The notes under the pieces: model-generated | What the model was told of the DNA's origin: nothing | The model's database searches: none | What the model saw: the letters and a program-made list of their open reading frames with translations, nothing else | Source: Glaciecola sp. HTCC2999 | GTDB lineage: Bacteria; Pseudomonadota; Gammaproteobacteria; Enterobacterales; Alteromonadaceae | Length of the DNA stretch: 64,000 bases | Reading direction: 5' to 3' | NCBI GenBank assembly: GCA_949498985.1 | Contig: CATECQ010000027.1 | Span: 1-64,000, forward strand | Made by a program: the position numbers and the translations under genes | Part shown: positions 38,007 through 47,775 of the stretch, piece after piece | Position numbering within the stretch: position 1 is the first letter of the stretch | How the letters are laid out: each line of letters begins with the position of its first letter

Positions 38007-38678
38007 TTATTTCCTGTTTAAATAGCCGTTTTCTGCTAAAAACGCCATACTAATATCTGATTGTGGTGTGTGGTTATTGTTACCTTGGCCGCCTTGCATC
38101 AAGCGCTCCAAGTATCGTGCAATCACATCTACTTCTAAATTCACACGCGTACCTACTTTATAGGTGCTGATCACAGTTTTTTCTAAGGTGTGAGGGATGA
38201 GCCATAACATAAACTCATCTTCGGTGATTTCATTCACCGTTAAACTCACACCGTCTACCGTAATTGAACCTTTATGAGCAATATAATGACGGATCTCTGG
38301 GGGCATATGCACCCAGACTTCGATGTATTTTTGTTGGTCGATGATTTTAGTGACATGACCCACTCCATCCACATGGCCCGAAACAATATGGCCACCAAAA
38401 CGACTGGTGGGCAACATGGCTTTTTCTAAATTCACTTTAGCGCCCGTTGAATAATCACTAAAACCGGTGTATTTAATTGTTTCTTGAGATACATCAGCAC
38501 AATAGTAATTATCGCCGAATTCGACTACAGTAAGACACACGCCATTAGTCGCAATACTATCACCTAGAGCGACATCTGACATATCTAAATCATGACATTG
38601 CACCGTTAAACGGATGTCTGAACCGTTGTTATGTAGTTGTGAGATCTCACCAACCGCTTCAATAATTCCTGTAAACAT
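38007..38678 (-). CDS. ribE: Riboflavin synthase, alpha subunit
   Basis: It dismutates two 6,7-dimethyl-8-ribityllumazine molecules to riboflavin. It is 223 aa from ATG 38678, made of two homologous lumazine-binding repeats: MFTGIIEAVGE begins the first, and GGHIVSGHVDGVG opens the second. An AGGA ribosome site overlaps the ribD stop. It lies between ribD and ribBA. Confidence 0.96.
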   Translation of the reverse strand: MFTGIIEAVGEISQLHNNGSDIRLTVQCHDLDMSDVALGDSIATNGVCLTVVEFGDNYYCADVSQETIKYTGFSDYSTGAKVNLEKAMLPTSRFGGHIVSGHVDGVGHVTKIIDQQKYIEVWVHMPPEIRHYIAHKGSITVDGVSLTVNEITEDEFMLWLIPHTLEKTVISTYKVGTRVNLEVDVIARYLERLMQGGQGNNNHTPQSDISMAFLAENGYLNRK

Positions 38679-38680
38679 GG

Positions 38681-39823
38681 TTATCCTTTTGGGTAAATCA
38701 CGTGACACGTGTGTTTAATATCTTGACCAACGGTTCGAGTATCGACAATATCAAGTTCAATACGCTGGTTCATTTGCGTGAGTTGGGCAATGTTAATCGC
38801 ATCCTTGGCCGCTCCCCCTAATAATAGGGGCGCTTGATAAATGATCAACTCATCAATCAAACGCGCCTCGAGCATGGCACCTACTAGCCCAGCACCTGCT
38901 TCAACCCAAACACTATTCATACCTTGCTCTGCAAGTGCATCAAGCACGGCAACTAAATCACATTTACCCGCTGTCGTAATTGTAACATTATCAGGTGTGA
39001 AAATATGTGTTGGGGCGTTGGGATGGGCATCACGTAGAATTTGGTATTGCTCATTGATCTGCCGGTTAGAATCAACTACCGCGCGCAGTGGTTGAGTCAA
39101 GTGCGCTAGAGGGTTACTTGCTAATGTCTGCTGCACCGCATCAGGTAATTCATCTAAGCGCACATTGAGCTGAGGATCATCAGCGATAACCGTTTGCGAG
39201 CCAGTCAAAATACACATATGTTGGGCACGATGCCCCTGAACATCACGACGCGCTTCAGGACCTGTGATCCACTGACTAACACCATTGTTTAACGCAATTT
39301 TACCATCTAAAGACGTCGCTAACTTAGCGGTAACAAAGGGGCGTCGGCGTTCAACGAGTGACAAAAAATGTCGATTCAAAGCAGCACTCTCATCTGCCAA
39401 TAAGCCCACTTCCACTTGAATATTAGCATGCGTTAGTTTCGCAATACCCCGACCAGCCACTTCACTAAATGGGTCTTGCATCGCTATCACTACACGCCCA
39501 ATCTGTCTGTCAATAAGGGCATCTGCACATGGCCCCGTGCGACCGGTGTGACTACAGGGTTCTAAGGTGACATAAGCGGTGGTATATTTGAGTTGGTCAA
39601 CGTCAAGTTTACCTTGAGTCAATAAATCATCGACTTGGCTAAGGGCATTAACCTCTGCATGTGCGGTACCGGCCTGTTGATGATGTCCTTCACCAATCAC
39701 TTTATTATCCAGTGTAATGACGCACCCCACCATTGGATTAGGAGCAGCAGTGTATCGACCTTTTTGGGCCAGACGCAAGGCACGGGCCATCATGGCATGG
39801 TCAAACGCACTGAACGTGGTCAT
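38681..39823 (-). CDS. ribD: Bifunctional pyrimidine deaminase/reductase RibD
   Basis: It deaminates and reduces the pyrimidine intermediate of riboflavin synthesis. The N-terminal deaminase domain has the zinc motif HAEVNAL and EPCSHTGRTGPCADAL. The C-terminal reductase domain (about 155-375) has KLATSLDGKIAL and VEAGAGLVGAML. It is 380 aa, two bases after nrdR. Confidence 0.96.
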   Translation of the reverse strand: MTTFSAFDHAMMARALRLAQKGRYTAAPNPMVGCVITLDNKVIGEGHHQQAGTAHAEVNALSQVDDLLTQGKLDVDQLKYTTAYVTLEPCSHTGRTGPCADALIDRQIGRVVIAMQDPFSEVAGRGIAKLTHANIQVEVGLLADESAALNRHFLSLVERRRPFVTAKLATSLDGKIALNNGVSQWITGPEARRDVQGHRAQHMCILTGSQTVIADDPQLNVRLDELPDAVQQTLASNPLAHLTQPLRAVVDSNRQINEQYQILRDAHPNAPTHIFTPDNVTITTAGKCDLVAVLDALAEQGMNSVWVEAGAGLVGAMLEARLIDELIIYQAPLLLGGAAKDAINIAQLTQMNQRIELDIVDTRTVGQDIKHTCHVIYPKG

Positions 39824-39825
39824 GA

Positions 39826-40296
39826 CTATTTGGATTCTCCATCTTGGATTTGGCCGAGTTTGGCTATTTCTAAGCCAAATTCACGAATGTCCTCAAACGA
39901 GCGGTAAACCGATGCAAAGCGAACATAGGCCACTTTATCTAACTCTTTAAGTTCATCCATAATCAAATTACCCACCCACTCACTCTCAACTTCTCGTTCT
40001 CCAGTGGCACGTAACGCTGATTTTATTTGATTAATCGATTTCTCTACACTTTCAGTGCTGACCGGACGTTTTTCTAACGCACGTTGCAAGCCTAACCGCA
40101 GCTTTTCTTCGTTAAACGGCTCGCGTGAACCGTCACGTTTGATGACTCTTGGTAATACCAGCTCTGCGATTTCAAACGTCGTGAAGCGTTCTCTACATGC
40201 TAAACACTCACGGCGCCGACGGATCTGGTGTCCTTCGGCAACTAGACGTGAATCGATCACTTTGGTTTCTTGTTCGCTACAAAATGGACAAAACAT
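39826..40296 (-). CDS. nrdR: Transcriptional repressor NrdR
   Basis: A zinc/ATP-cone repressor of ribonucleotide reductase genes. It is 156 aa: a zinc ribbon with CPFC and CLAC pairs at the N-terminus, then an ATP-cone domain ([20 protein letters not shown]). It is followed by ribD two bases downstream, the conserved nrdR-rib order, and lies 67 bases after glyA. Confidence 0.97.
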   Translation of the reverse strand: MFCPFCSEQETKVIDSRLVAEGHQIRRRRECLACRERFTTFEIAELVLPRVIKRDGSREPFNEEKLRLGLQRALEKRPVSTESVEKSINQIKSALRATGEREVESEWVGNLIMDELKELDKVAYVRFASVYRSFEDIREFGLEIAKLGQIQDGESK

Positions 40297-40320
40297 ATTT
40301 TTGCTCTTTTAAAAACAAAT

Positions 40321-40340
40321 TAACCGGCAAAAGCCGGCTA
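40321..40340 (-). terminator. Weak hairpin after glyA
   Basis: A stem of five GC-rich pairs (ccggc/gccgg) with an AAAA loop, a mismatch and two more pairs. On the minus strand it is followed by TTAATTTGTTTTT, an interrupted T-tract. It may act as a partial terminator between glyA and nrdR. Confidence 0.4.
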
Positions 40341-40363
40341 ATGAGTCACTAAATGGCTACCAA

Positions 40364-41620
40364 TTAGCCATAAACTGGATGTTGTTCACATAAGGCAACA
40401 ACTTCTGACTTAACACGTTCAATAACGCTATCATCACCCATATTATCAAGTACATCACATATCCACGTGGCTACTTGTTGGGCTTCAGTTTCACCAAAAC
40501 CACGACGTGTAATAGCCGGTGTACCGATGCGTAAACCACTCGTCACAAACGGTGAGCGTGGATCATTAGGTACTGAGTTTTTGTTCACCGTAATGTTCGC
40601 TAAACCTAGAGCTGCATCAGCATCTTTACCCGTAATATCTTTATCTATTAAATCAAGTAAGAACAAGTGATTCTCAGTACCGTTAGAAACGATATTAAAC
40701 CCGCGCTCTTGCATCACTGCTACCATGGCTTTAGCGTTCTTCACTACTTGTGCCTGATATGTTTTAAACTCTGGCTGCAATGCTTCTTTGAAAGCCACCG
40801 CTTTTGCTGCAATCACGTGACATAATGGGCCACCTTGATTCCCAGGGAAAACTGAGCTGTTTAATTTTTTATAAATATCTTCATCACCACATGCAGATAA
40901 AATCAATCCACTGCGAGGACCCGCTAAGGTTTTGTGTGTTGTTGTGGTAACAACGTGTGCATGAGGAATAGGGCTTGGGTAAACACCCGCTGCAACTAAC
41001 CCTGCAATATGCGCCATATCCACTAATAAATAAGCACCGACTTTATCAGCAATCTCACGGAACTTCGCCCAGTCAACAATTCCTGAATAGGCCGAGAAAC
41101 CACCAATAATCATTTTAGGTTTGTGTTCTAATGCTAGCGCTTCAATTTGTGCATAATCAATAATACCGGTTGATTCATCAATACCATATTGCACTGCATT
41201 ATAGATTTTACCCGAAAAATTCACATGTGAACCGTGAGTTAGGTGACCACCGTGAGCAAGGCTCATACCTAGTACAGTATCACCGGCATTCAGCAGCGCA
41301 CCAAATACGGCAGTATTTGCTTGTGAACCAGCGTGTGGCTGGACATTAGCATACTCAGCGCCAAATAGTTCTTTAGCACGCTCAATCGCTAAATTCTCAA
41401 CCACATCAACATGCTCACAACCGCCATAATAACGCTTACCAGGATAACCTTCAGCATACTTGTTAGTCAGCTGTGAACCTTGAGCTTCAAGTACACGAGG
41501 TGAACAATAGTTCTCTGACGCGATTAATTCGATATGATGTTCTTGACGTTGATTTTCAAGATCAATAGCTTTGGCTAACTCTGGATCAAAATCAGCAATA
41601 TTCATGTTGCGTTCTAACAT
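40364..41620 (-). CDS. glyA: Serine hydroxymethyltransferase
   Basis: A PLP enzyme interconverting serine and glycine with tetrahydrofolate, a main one-carbon source. It is 418 aa. The PLP lysine lies in [22 protein letters not shown] and QPHAGSQAN are also typical. It begins [11 protein letters not shown], like E. coli GlyA. It is the first gene of a same-strand run with nrdR and the riboflavin genes. Confidence 0.97.
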   Translation of the reverse strand: MLERNMNIADFDPELAKAIDLENQRQEHHIELIASENYCSPRVLEAQGSQLTNKYAEGYPGKRYYGGCEHVDVVENLAIERAKELFGAEYANVQPHAGSQANTAVFGALLNAGDTVLGMSLAHGGHLTHGSHVNFSGKIYNAVQYGIDESTGIIDYAQIEALALEHKPKMIIGGFSAYSGIVDWAKFREIADKVGAYLLVDMAHIAGLVAAGVYPSPIPHAHVVTTTTHKTLAGPRSGLILSACGDEDIYKKLNSSVFPGNQGGPLCHVIAAKAVAFKEALQPEFKTYQAQVVKNAKAMVAVMQERGFNIVSNGTENHLFLLDLIDKDITGKDADAALGLANITVNKNSVPNDPRSPFVTSGLRIGTPAITRRGFGETEAQQVATWICDVLDNMGDDSVIERVKSEVVALCEQHPVYG

Positions 41621-41719
41621 TTATGGCACCTGTTGCAAAAGGGTAATCAAAAATTTTCAATGTGTACATTTTAGTCAAAAACCGGCAAAAAAACTACTAC
41701 ATATTGTGTTTTGGCTGTT

Positions 41720-42787
41720 TTACCTATCGTCCGGGGTGGATTGAATTCGTTGCACTTGACCTTCTAACGCTTTTACTCGTTTGAAAATACTGTCCAACTG
41801 CTTGATACGGACTGAATTTCGACGCCACTCGCTATATGGCGTATGCGGCATGCCAGATGAGTAAACACCCGGTTGTGTGATATCACTGGTCACCATTGTA
41901 TTGCCGGTTATTTGTACATTATCACAAATACTAATATGACCATTAATTGCTACTGTTCCAGCAATGACCACATTTTTACCAATATTCACACTACCCGCCA
42001 TCATCGTTCCACCACATAAACAGGACCCATCACCCACCACGACGTTATGCGCAATATGGACCTGGTTATCGATAATCACATGTTCACCAATGATCGTATC
42101 ATCCAAAGCACCGCGGTCAATCGTCGTACTGGCACCGATCTCAGTATAATCTCCAATTCGCACAATCCCCGTTTGCGGAATAGTAATCCACGTCCCAGCG
42201 TTAGGTGCATAACCGTAGCCATCACAACCCACTGACGTGTTGCTATGCACAACAACATGATGTCCAAGTTCACAACTATGATAGACCGTGACATTCGGGT
42301 GAATATAGCTATCATGCCCAATACGCGCGTTGACGCGGATCACTGCCCCTGCCCCAATCGATACGTTATCGCCTAATACAACATCTGCCTCTATCACTGC
42401 ATTAGGCCCAATGCTCACATCGTTACCTAACTGAGCTGTCTCATCGACAAAAGCCGAAGGATGAATAGCATAGTGAGGTTTAGGTGTAGGATTTAATAAT
42501 TGTGCAGCTAGGGCAAAACCGACATAAGCGTCTTTAACCACTAACGCGATACCTGGATAATCATTGGCTAATTTCTCAGTGAGAATCACTGCGCTGGCTT
42601 GAGTCGAAGATAAACTCGCTACATATTTTTTGTCATTCAAAAATCCGACTTCCCCCTTTTGGGCCCGATCCAGAGGAGCGACGCGTTCGATGATGACTTC
42701 TGCGGCACGTGCAAGTGTCTCTTTATCAGGAGAAGATATTGTGGCATCGATATGTTGGGCGAGTTGTGTTAGCGAAACAGCAGTCAT
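41720..42787 (-). CDS. lpxD: UDP-3-O-acylglucosamine N-acyltransferase (LpxD), stand-alone
   Basis: It transfers a 3-hydroxyacyl chain from ACP to UDP-3-O-acyl-glucosamine in lipid A synthesis. It is 355 aa. The N-terminal uridine-binding domain (about 1-105) is followed by a left-handed beta-helix of hexapeptide repeats (105-320). The catalytic His is in the VHIAHNVVVGD segment, preceded by TTIDRGALDDTIIG. The C-terminal helix ends the protein. I start at ATG 42787, with AGG six bases upstream. Usually lpxD sits in bamA-skp-lpxD-fabZ-lpxA; here it is alone between glyA and ettA, so it may be a relocated or second copy. Confidence 0.88.
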   Translation of the reverse strand: MTAVSLTQLAQHIDATISSPDKETLARAAEVIIERVAPLDRAQKGEVGFLNDKKYVASLSSTQASAVILTEKLANDYPGIALVVKDAYVGFALAAQLLNPTPKPHYAIHPSAFVDETAQLGNDVSIGPNAVIEADVVLGDNVSIGAGAVIRVNARIGHDSYIHPNVTVYHSCELGHHVVVHSNTSVGCDGYGYAPNAGTWITIPQTGIVRIGDYTEIGASTTIDRGALDDTIIGEHVIIDNQVHIAHNVVVGDGSCLCGGTMMAGSVNIGKNVVIAGTVAINGHISICDNVQITGNTMVTSDITQPGVYSSGMPHTPYSEWRRNSVRIKQLDSIFKRVKALEGQVQRIQSTPDDR

Positions 42788-42904
42788 AAATAGCCTATTG
42801 AATATAAGAAAAACCACATGCTATTAAAAACCGTCACACATATCTAGTAGTTACCCGCTATTATCTATTACAATACACAAAATTTTACGAAACAAGGCAA
42901 TTTC

Positions 42905-44572
42905 ATGGCACAGTTTGTTTATTCAATGCATCGTGTGGGTAAAATCGTTCCACCGAATCGTTTTATCCTTAAAGATATCTCATTAAGTTTCTTTCCTGGG
43001 GCAAAAATCGGCGTACTCGGTCTCAATGGTGCAGGTAAATCAACTCTTTTACGGATTATGGCAGGTGTTGATACTGAAATTGAAGGAGAAGCGCGCCCGC
43101 TTCCAGGTATTAAGATTGGTTACCTACCCCAAGAACCCCACCTAGATGAGACATTAAATGTCCGTGGTAATATCGAACTTGCTGTGGCAGATGTCGCAGG
43201 AGCCATTACCCGACTCGATGAAGTCTATGCCGCTTATGCCGATCCGGATGCCGATTTCGATGCTCTGGCCAAAGAGCAAGGTGAATTAGAAGCGATTATT
43301 CAAGCTAAAGACGGCCACAATCTGGATAACGCGCTCGAACGAGCCGCTGATGCACTGCGCCTGCCACCTTGGGATGCAGATGTCAGTAAACTCTCTGGGG
43401 GAGAACGTCGTCGCGTTGCTTTATGTAAATTATTGCTCGAAAAACCAGATATGTTATTACTCGATGAACCAACTAACCACTTAGATGCAGAGTCTGTGGC
43501 TTGGTTAGAACGCTTTTTACACGATTACGAAGGGACGGTTGTTGCTATTACTCACGATCGGTACTTTTTGGATAATGTGGCGGGTTGGATCTTAGAGCTT
43601 GATCGCGGCATGGGGATCCCTTGGGAAGGGAATTATTCGTCATGGCTCGAACAAAAAGATGCTCGTCTGCAGCAAGAAGAACGCACTGAAAATGCTCGCC
43701 AAAAATCCATCCAACAAGAATTAGAATGGGTTCGTACTAATCCTAAAGGTCGCGGGACTAAGTCCAAAGCACGGATGGCACGTTTTGAAGAGCTCAATAC
43801 CAGTGATTACCAACGTCGTAACGAAACCAACGAACTATTTATTCCACCCGGTGAACGTTTAGGTGACAAAGTCATCGATGTGACGGGCTTGAAAAAGTCC
43901 TATGGTGATCGCTTACTTATCGACGATTTAAGCTTTTCAATTCCGAAAGGGGCAATTGTCGGAATTATTGGGCCTAACGGCGCCGGTAAGTCGACCTTAT
44001 TTAGGATGTTAACAGGTCAAGAACAACCTGACGCAGGTGAGATCGTTCTAGGAGATACGGTCCAAATTGCTTCAGTCGAACAATTCCGTGATCACATGAA
44101 TGAAGACAATACTGTCTGGAAAGAAATATCGGATGAACAAGATCTGATTCGCATTGGCAACTTTGAAATCAATTCACGTGCCTATTGTTCGCGCTTTAAC
44201 TTCAAAGGCAACGACCAGCAAAAGTTCATCAAGGATTTGTCTGGAGGTGAGCGTAATCGGGTTCACTTAGCTAAATTACTCAAAGCCGGCGGTAATGTCT
44301 TATTACTCGATGAACCTACCAATGATTTAGACGTAGAAACCTTACGCGCGTTGGAAAATGCCCTACTGGAGTTCCCGGGTTGTGCCATGGTCATATCGCA
44401 CGATCGCTGGTTCTTGGATAGAGTAGCGACGCATATTCTGGACTATCGTGATGATGGTAAAATTAACTTCTATGAAGGTAACTTTACGGATTATGAAGCT
44501 TGGCTTAAAGCGACATATGGATCAGATATCGTCGAACCGCATCGACTTAAATATAAGAAAATTAGTAAGTAA
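42905..44572 (+). CDS. ettA: Energy-dependent translational throttle protein EttA
   Basis: An ABC-F ATPase that binds the ribosomal E site and gates translation by ATP/ADP ratio. It is 555 aa with two ABC domains: first Walker A GLNGAGKST, signature LSGGERRRVALCKLLL and DEPTNHLD; second Walker A GPNGAGKST, LSGGERNRVHLAKLL and DEPTNDLD. The Arm insertion and the linker PtIM (KSIQQELEWVRTNPKGRGTK) are visible. No membrane helices. It is followed by an intrinsic terminator. Confidence 0.96.
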   Translation: MAQFVYSMHRVGKIVPPNRFILKDISLSFFPGAKIGVLGLNGAGKSTLLRIMAGVDTEIEGEARPLPGIKIGYLPQEPHLDETLNVRGNIELAVADVAGAITRLDEVYAAYADPDADFDALAKEQGELEAIIQAKDGHNLDNALERAADALRLPPWDADVSKLSGGERRRVALCKLLLEKPDMLLLDEPTNHLDAESVAWLERFLHDYEGTVVAITHDRYFLDNVAGWILELDRGMGIPWEGNYSSWLEQKDARLQQEERTENARQKSIQQELEWVRTNPKGRGTKSKARMARFEELNTSDYQRRNETNELFIPPGERLGDKVIDVTGLKKSYGDRLLIDDLSFSIPKGAIVGIIGPNGAGKSTLFRMLTGQEQPDAGEIVLGDTVQIASVEQFRDHMNEDNTVWKEISDEQDLIRIGNFEINSRAYCSRFNFKGNDQQKFIKDLSGGERNRVHLAKLLKAGGNVLLLDEPTNDLDVETLRALENALLEFPGCAMVISHDRWFLDRVATHILDYRDDGKINFYEGNFTDYEAWLKATYGSDIVEPHRLKYKKISK

Positions 44573-44609
44573 ATGGTGAGCCCATTAATGGCTCATTAAA
44601 GACATAAAA

Positions 44610-44643
44610 GCGGGACACTGAGTCATCAGTGACCCGTTTTTTA
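44610..44643 (+). terminator. Terminator of ettA overlapping the radA stop codon
   Basis: The stem gcgggacactga/tcagtgacccgt has one internal A-A mismatch and loop gtca, followed by six T. The T-tract includes the complement of the radA stop at 44641-44643, so it serves the convergent gene end. Confidence 0.88.
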
Positions 44644-46023
44644 TTTGATCAACTCAAGTAATTCGTGAATCGTTTTGACCGGAATAATACGGGCCCCTAA
44701 ATTTTCCATGGACTTATGATAATTGCGATGTGGAATATAAATTTCGGTAAAACCGTGTTGGGCTGCTTCTTTGACTCGTGGAACTCCACTATCAATGGGT
44801 CGAACATCCCCATTTAAACTTAGCTCTCCCATGATACAACTGGTTCGAGGGACGACAAACTCATGCAATGAACTCAGTAACGCCGTGACCAGCGCTAAAT
44901 CAATGCAGGTTTCTGATTCATCAATTTTCAGCCCCCCGACAATGTTAAAAAACGTATCGTGGAAAATTTTTGTTTTCGTATGTTTTCGTAACACACCCGT
45001 TAGCATTTTGATGCGATTCATATTCAAACCCACACACACTCTTTGTGGGTATTCCGCTTCAGTATCGGTCGTCAAACATTGGATTTCGAGTAGTAAGTTA
45101 CGATTGCCTTTGCGGATACACGTAATAGTAGCGCCTGGTGATTGCGTACTTGAACCGGATAAAAAGATCTCACTGGGATTATCGACACTGAGCATACCGC
45201 GCTCAGTCATCCGGAAAATACCGACCGTATCTATATCACCAAAGCGGTTTTTATTAGCTCGTAAGGTTCGCACCTGACCATCATTGGTATCGATATGGAG
45301 TAAAGCATCCACTATATGAACTAAGGTTTGTGGACCTGCAATTTCGTTATTTTTATTCACATGGGCGATGATAAACATCGTGACATCATTTTGCTTACAG
45401 TACTGCGTCAAGGCTTGGGCTGCACTTTTGACTTGAGATGGTGACCCTGGACTCCCATTGGCATTCTCCGTCACTACCGCTTGAATAGAGTCGATGACCG
45501 CAAACTTAATTTTATGCGTATCCAGCTCTTCAATAATCGCTTCAACGGATGTTTCTGATAATAAAAATAACTGTTCTTCGTTGTAGGTTAATTTAAGGCG
45601 ATTAACCCGATTTTTAAACTGTGAGAGTGACTCTTCAGCGGTACAATATAATGCTTGCATCCGCATCGACATTCTCGCCACTAAATCTGATAATAATGTC
45701 GTTTTACCTGCACCCGGATCGCCAGAAATAATATTCACCGAACCGATGGTGATCCCACCAGATAATACCCGGTCTAATTCTCCAATTTCGGTAGGAAATT
45801 TTTCAGTCTCCACCGTCGCGACATCATTAATTTTCTTAGCGCCTCCTTGAACAGCCCCAGCGTAACCAGCAATACTGGCTGCAGCACGCGAAGGTGTTTT
45901 GGCTGAAGAGACTTTGATTTCTTGCATGGTATTCCACGCACCACACTTACACTGCCCTTGCCAGCGTGGTGATGAGTCACCACAGTCAGTGCATACAAAT
46001 GCGGTTTTGTCTGCTTTTGCCAT
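44641..46023 (-). CDS. radA: DNA repair protein RadA (Sms)
   Basis: A RecA-like ATPase promoting branch migration in recombination. It is 460 aa. An N-terminal C4 zinc finger (CTDCGDSSPRWQGQCKC) is followed by the ATPase core with Walker A GDPGAGKT, the RadA-specific KNRFG motif (RANKNRFGDID), and a C-terminal Lon-protease-like domain without catalytic function (ELSLNGDVRPI). It lies downstream of serB on the same strand. Confidence 0.96.
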   Translation of the reverse strand: MAKADKTAFVCTDCGDSSPRWQGQCKCGAWNTMQEIKVSSAKTPSRAAASIAGYAGAVQGGAKKINDVATVETEKFPTEIGELDRVLSGGITIGSVNIISGDPGAGKTTLLSDLVARMSMRMQALYCTAEESLSQFKNRVNRLKLTYNEEQLFLLSETSVEAIIEELDTHKIKFAVIDSIQAVVTENANGSPGSPSQVKSAAQALTQYCKQNDVTMFIIAHVNKNNEIAGPQTLVHIVDALLHIDTNDGQVRTLRANKNRFGDIDTVGIFRMTERGMLSVDNPSEIFLSGSSTQSPGATITCIRKGNRNLLLEIQCLTTDTEAEYPQRVCVGLNMNRIKMLTGVLRKHTKTKIFHDTFFNIVGGLKIDESETCIDLALVTALLSSLHEFVVPRTSCIMGELSLNGDVRPIDSGVPRVKEAAQHGFTEIYIPHRNYHKSMENLGARIIPVKTIHELLELIK

Positions 46024-46076
46024 TTAATCGGCCCTTAATCAATAATAACGATATCTATTCAATACAGTATAGTCGT

Positions 46077-47084
46077 TTAAATCAGCGCATATAGCGTATT
46101 TTCAACTCCACCAAAACGAATGGCAGCATCGGCTTGAGCTTCCACTACCGGTTTAGCATGAAATGCCATACCCAAGTTAGCTTGCCCCATCATGACTAAA
46201 TCATTGGCCCCATCGCCTAATGCAATCGTTTGCGATAAATCGATTTGATGTGACTGGGCATACTGCACCACGGTATCGGCTTTCTTTTGTGCATCCATAA
46301 TATCCCCAAGCACTTGACCTGTCAGATGACCGTCAATTGTTTCTAGTTCATTGGCATGCGCTCCATCCAATGCCAGACGATCTTGCAGATAATGTGCAAA
46401 ATAAGTAAAGCCGCCAGATGCAATAACTGTTCTCCAACCACATCCTTGCAAAGTTTGTAATAATGCATGAATCCCTGGCATTAATGGAATACTGTCACGA
46501 ATGCCTTGTAATAACGTCACATCAATACCTGCAAGTACCCCCACACGTTGACGTAAACTTTGTGCAAAATCTAATTTTCCTTGCATTGCCAATTCAGTCA
46601 CTTCGCTCACTTCATCGCCTTTACCACATAATTTGGCAATCTCATCAATACACTCAATCTGAATGACCGTTGAGTCCATATCCATCACAATGATGCCAGG
46701 TGTATCTAATCGAGGGGCGTTAGCAAGACAAAACGCCTCAACGTAATATTGTTGAGAAATCTTCGCTAACCAACTTTTATCCACCGATTCCGTTAAGATG
46801 ATTTGCACTACAGTGGCGCTAAAGGCATCGGATAATGGATGTAAACGGACTGACTCATGAGCGATTGCTTCAGGCAGTTGCTGTAAAATTGATTCAAGGA
46901 TATAAGCATTCAGATGCTGTCCAGCAATCGTTAATATCGGAGTATTAATCAGTTCCTCGAACTCATTATTACTTGATTCCCATGTCAACGTATCTTTAGC
47001 GAATTGTTGATAAGGATATATCGATAAAAATTCTAATAGTGCACGATGTGAGTTACGTGATTGAGGGGAAAACATGTGAGCCAT
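46077..47084 (-). CDS. serB: Phosphoserine phosphatase
   Basis: The last step of serine synthesis. It is 335 aa with an N-terminal extension of about 110 residues (ACT-like region) and a HAD phosphatase domain: nucleophile motif VMDMDSTVIQIECIDEIAKL, ASGGFTYF and ALGDGANDLVMM. It is divergent from the ytjB/ahpA-like gene, as in E. coli, and upstream of radA. Confidence 0.95.
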   Translation of the reverse strand: MAHMFSPQSRNSHRALLEFLSIYPYQQFAKDTLTWESSNNEFEELINTPILTIAGQHLNAYILESILQQLPEAIAHESVRLHPLSDAFSATVVQIILTESVDKSWLAKISQQYYVEAFCLANAPRLDTPGIIVMDMDSTVIQIECIDEIAKLCGKGDEVSEVTELAMQGKLDFAQSLRQRVGVLAGIDVTLLQGIRDSIPLMPGIHALLQTLQGCGWRTVIASGGFTYFAHYLQDRLALDGAHANELETIDGHLTGQVLGDIMDAQKKADTVVQYAQSHQIDLSQTIALGDGANDLVMMGQANLGMAFHAKPVVEAQADAAIRFGGVENTLYALI

Positions 47085-47157
47085 CTAAAGCACCTTTATA
47101 ACGACAATTTAAGAGAAAAAAACTTGGCAACAAACAGACATTGCTTTACTGTAATTA

Positions 47158-47748
47158 GTGTATCAATTAATTAAAGCGTTGCCCATGACAAGGTACCTGT
47201 TCAGAACAATTTTCATATCCGTTAGCCTATTTGCGGTTGCATGGGTATGGCAGGTTCAGCAAGATACGACTCAAGCCCATTACAGTGTGTATACCCAGCA
47301 ACTAGGACAGCGTTTGAGTCAAATTGCGGCAGGGAGCTTATCTCCTTGGCTCAATGACACGATGATTAACACCGATCAAGCCAATTATCGCGAACAACTT
47401 GAAGATACGCTAAGTACCTATTTAACATTAGGACATTTTCGCGGGATCTCAGTATATAACCGATATGGCGTTGAATTAGGAAAAGTAGGTGAAATTGATT
47501 CAATTATCGAGTTTGTCGAACAACACGAAAATCCATTTTCTGTCTTTATCGCGCCGATTATCGTGTCGAATGAAACCGCAGGTTACATCCGCTTTGTCGT
47601 TGACGATGATATTGTCGCAGCTCAACAACTTCAACTCCAAAAGCAACAACAAGGCATGTTCAGTGTCGTGCTGTTGTTAGGAATCTTTATTGGTGGGTTT
47701 GCAATTCGCTTATATTATCGTAAAGCACGCTATGCTTTCGTCAAATAG
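47158..47748 (+). CDS. AhpA/YtjB family inner-membrane protein
   Basis: A 196-aa protein with an N-terminal membrane helix (about residues 12-30), a periplasmic domain and a second helix near residues 168-187 with basic ends. Its position, divergent from serB, and its layout match YtjB (SMP family). The molecular function is not established. The start is uncertain: GTG at 47158 has no clear ribosome site, and the ATG nine codons later (47185) is an alternative. Confidence 0.78.
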   Translation: MYQLIKALPMTRYLFRTIFISVSLFAVAWVWQVQQDTTQAHYSVYTQQLGQRLSQIAAGSLSPWLNDTMINTDQANYREQLEDTLSTYLTLGHFRGISVYNRYGVELGKVGEIDSIIEFVEQHENPFSVFIAPIIVSNETAGYIRFVVDDDIVAAQQLQLQKQQQGMFSVVLLLGIFIGGFAIRLYYRKARYAFVK

Positions 47749-47775
47749 CGCCGTTCTACCATCCATCTAAATCTA

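Noticed and set aside
44771-45277. 168-aa frame antisense to radA
   Set aside because: radA is complete and conserved on the other strand; the antisense protein resembles nothing and lacks a ribosome site.
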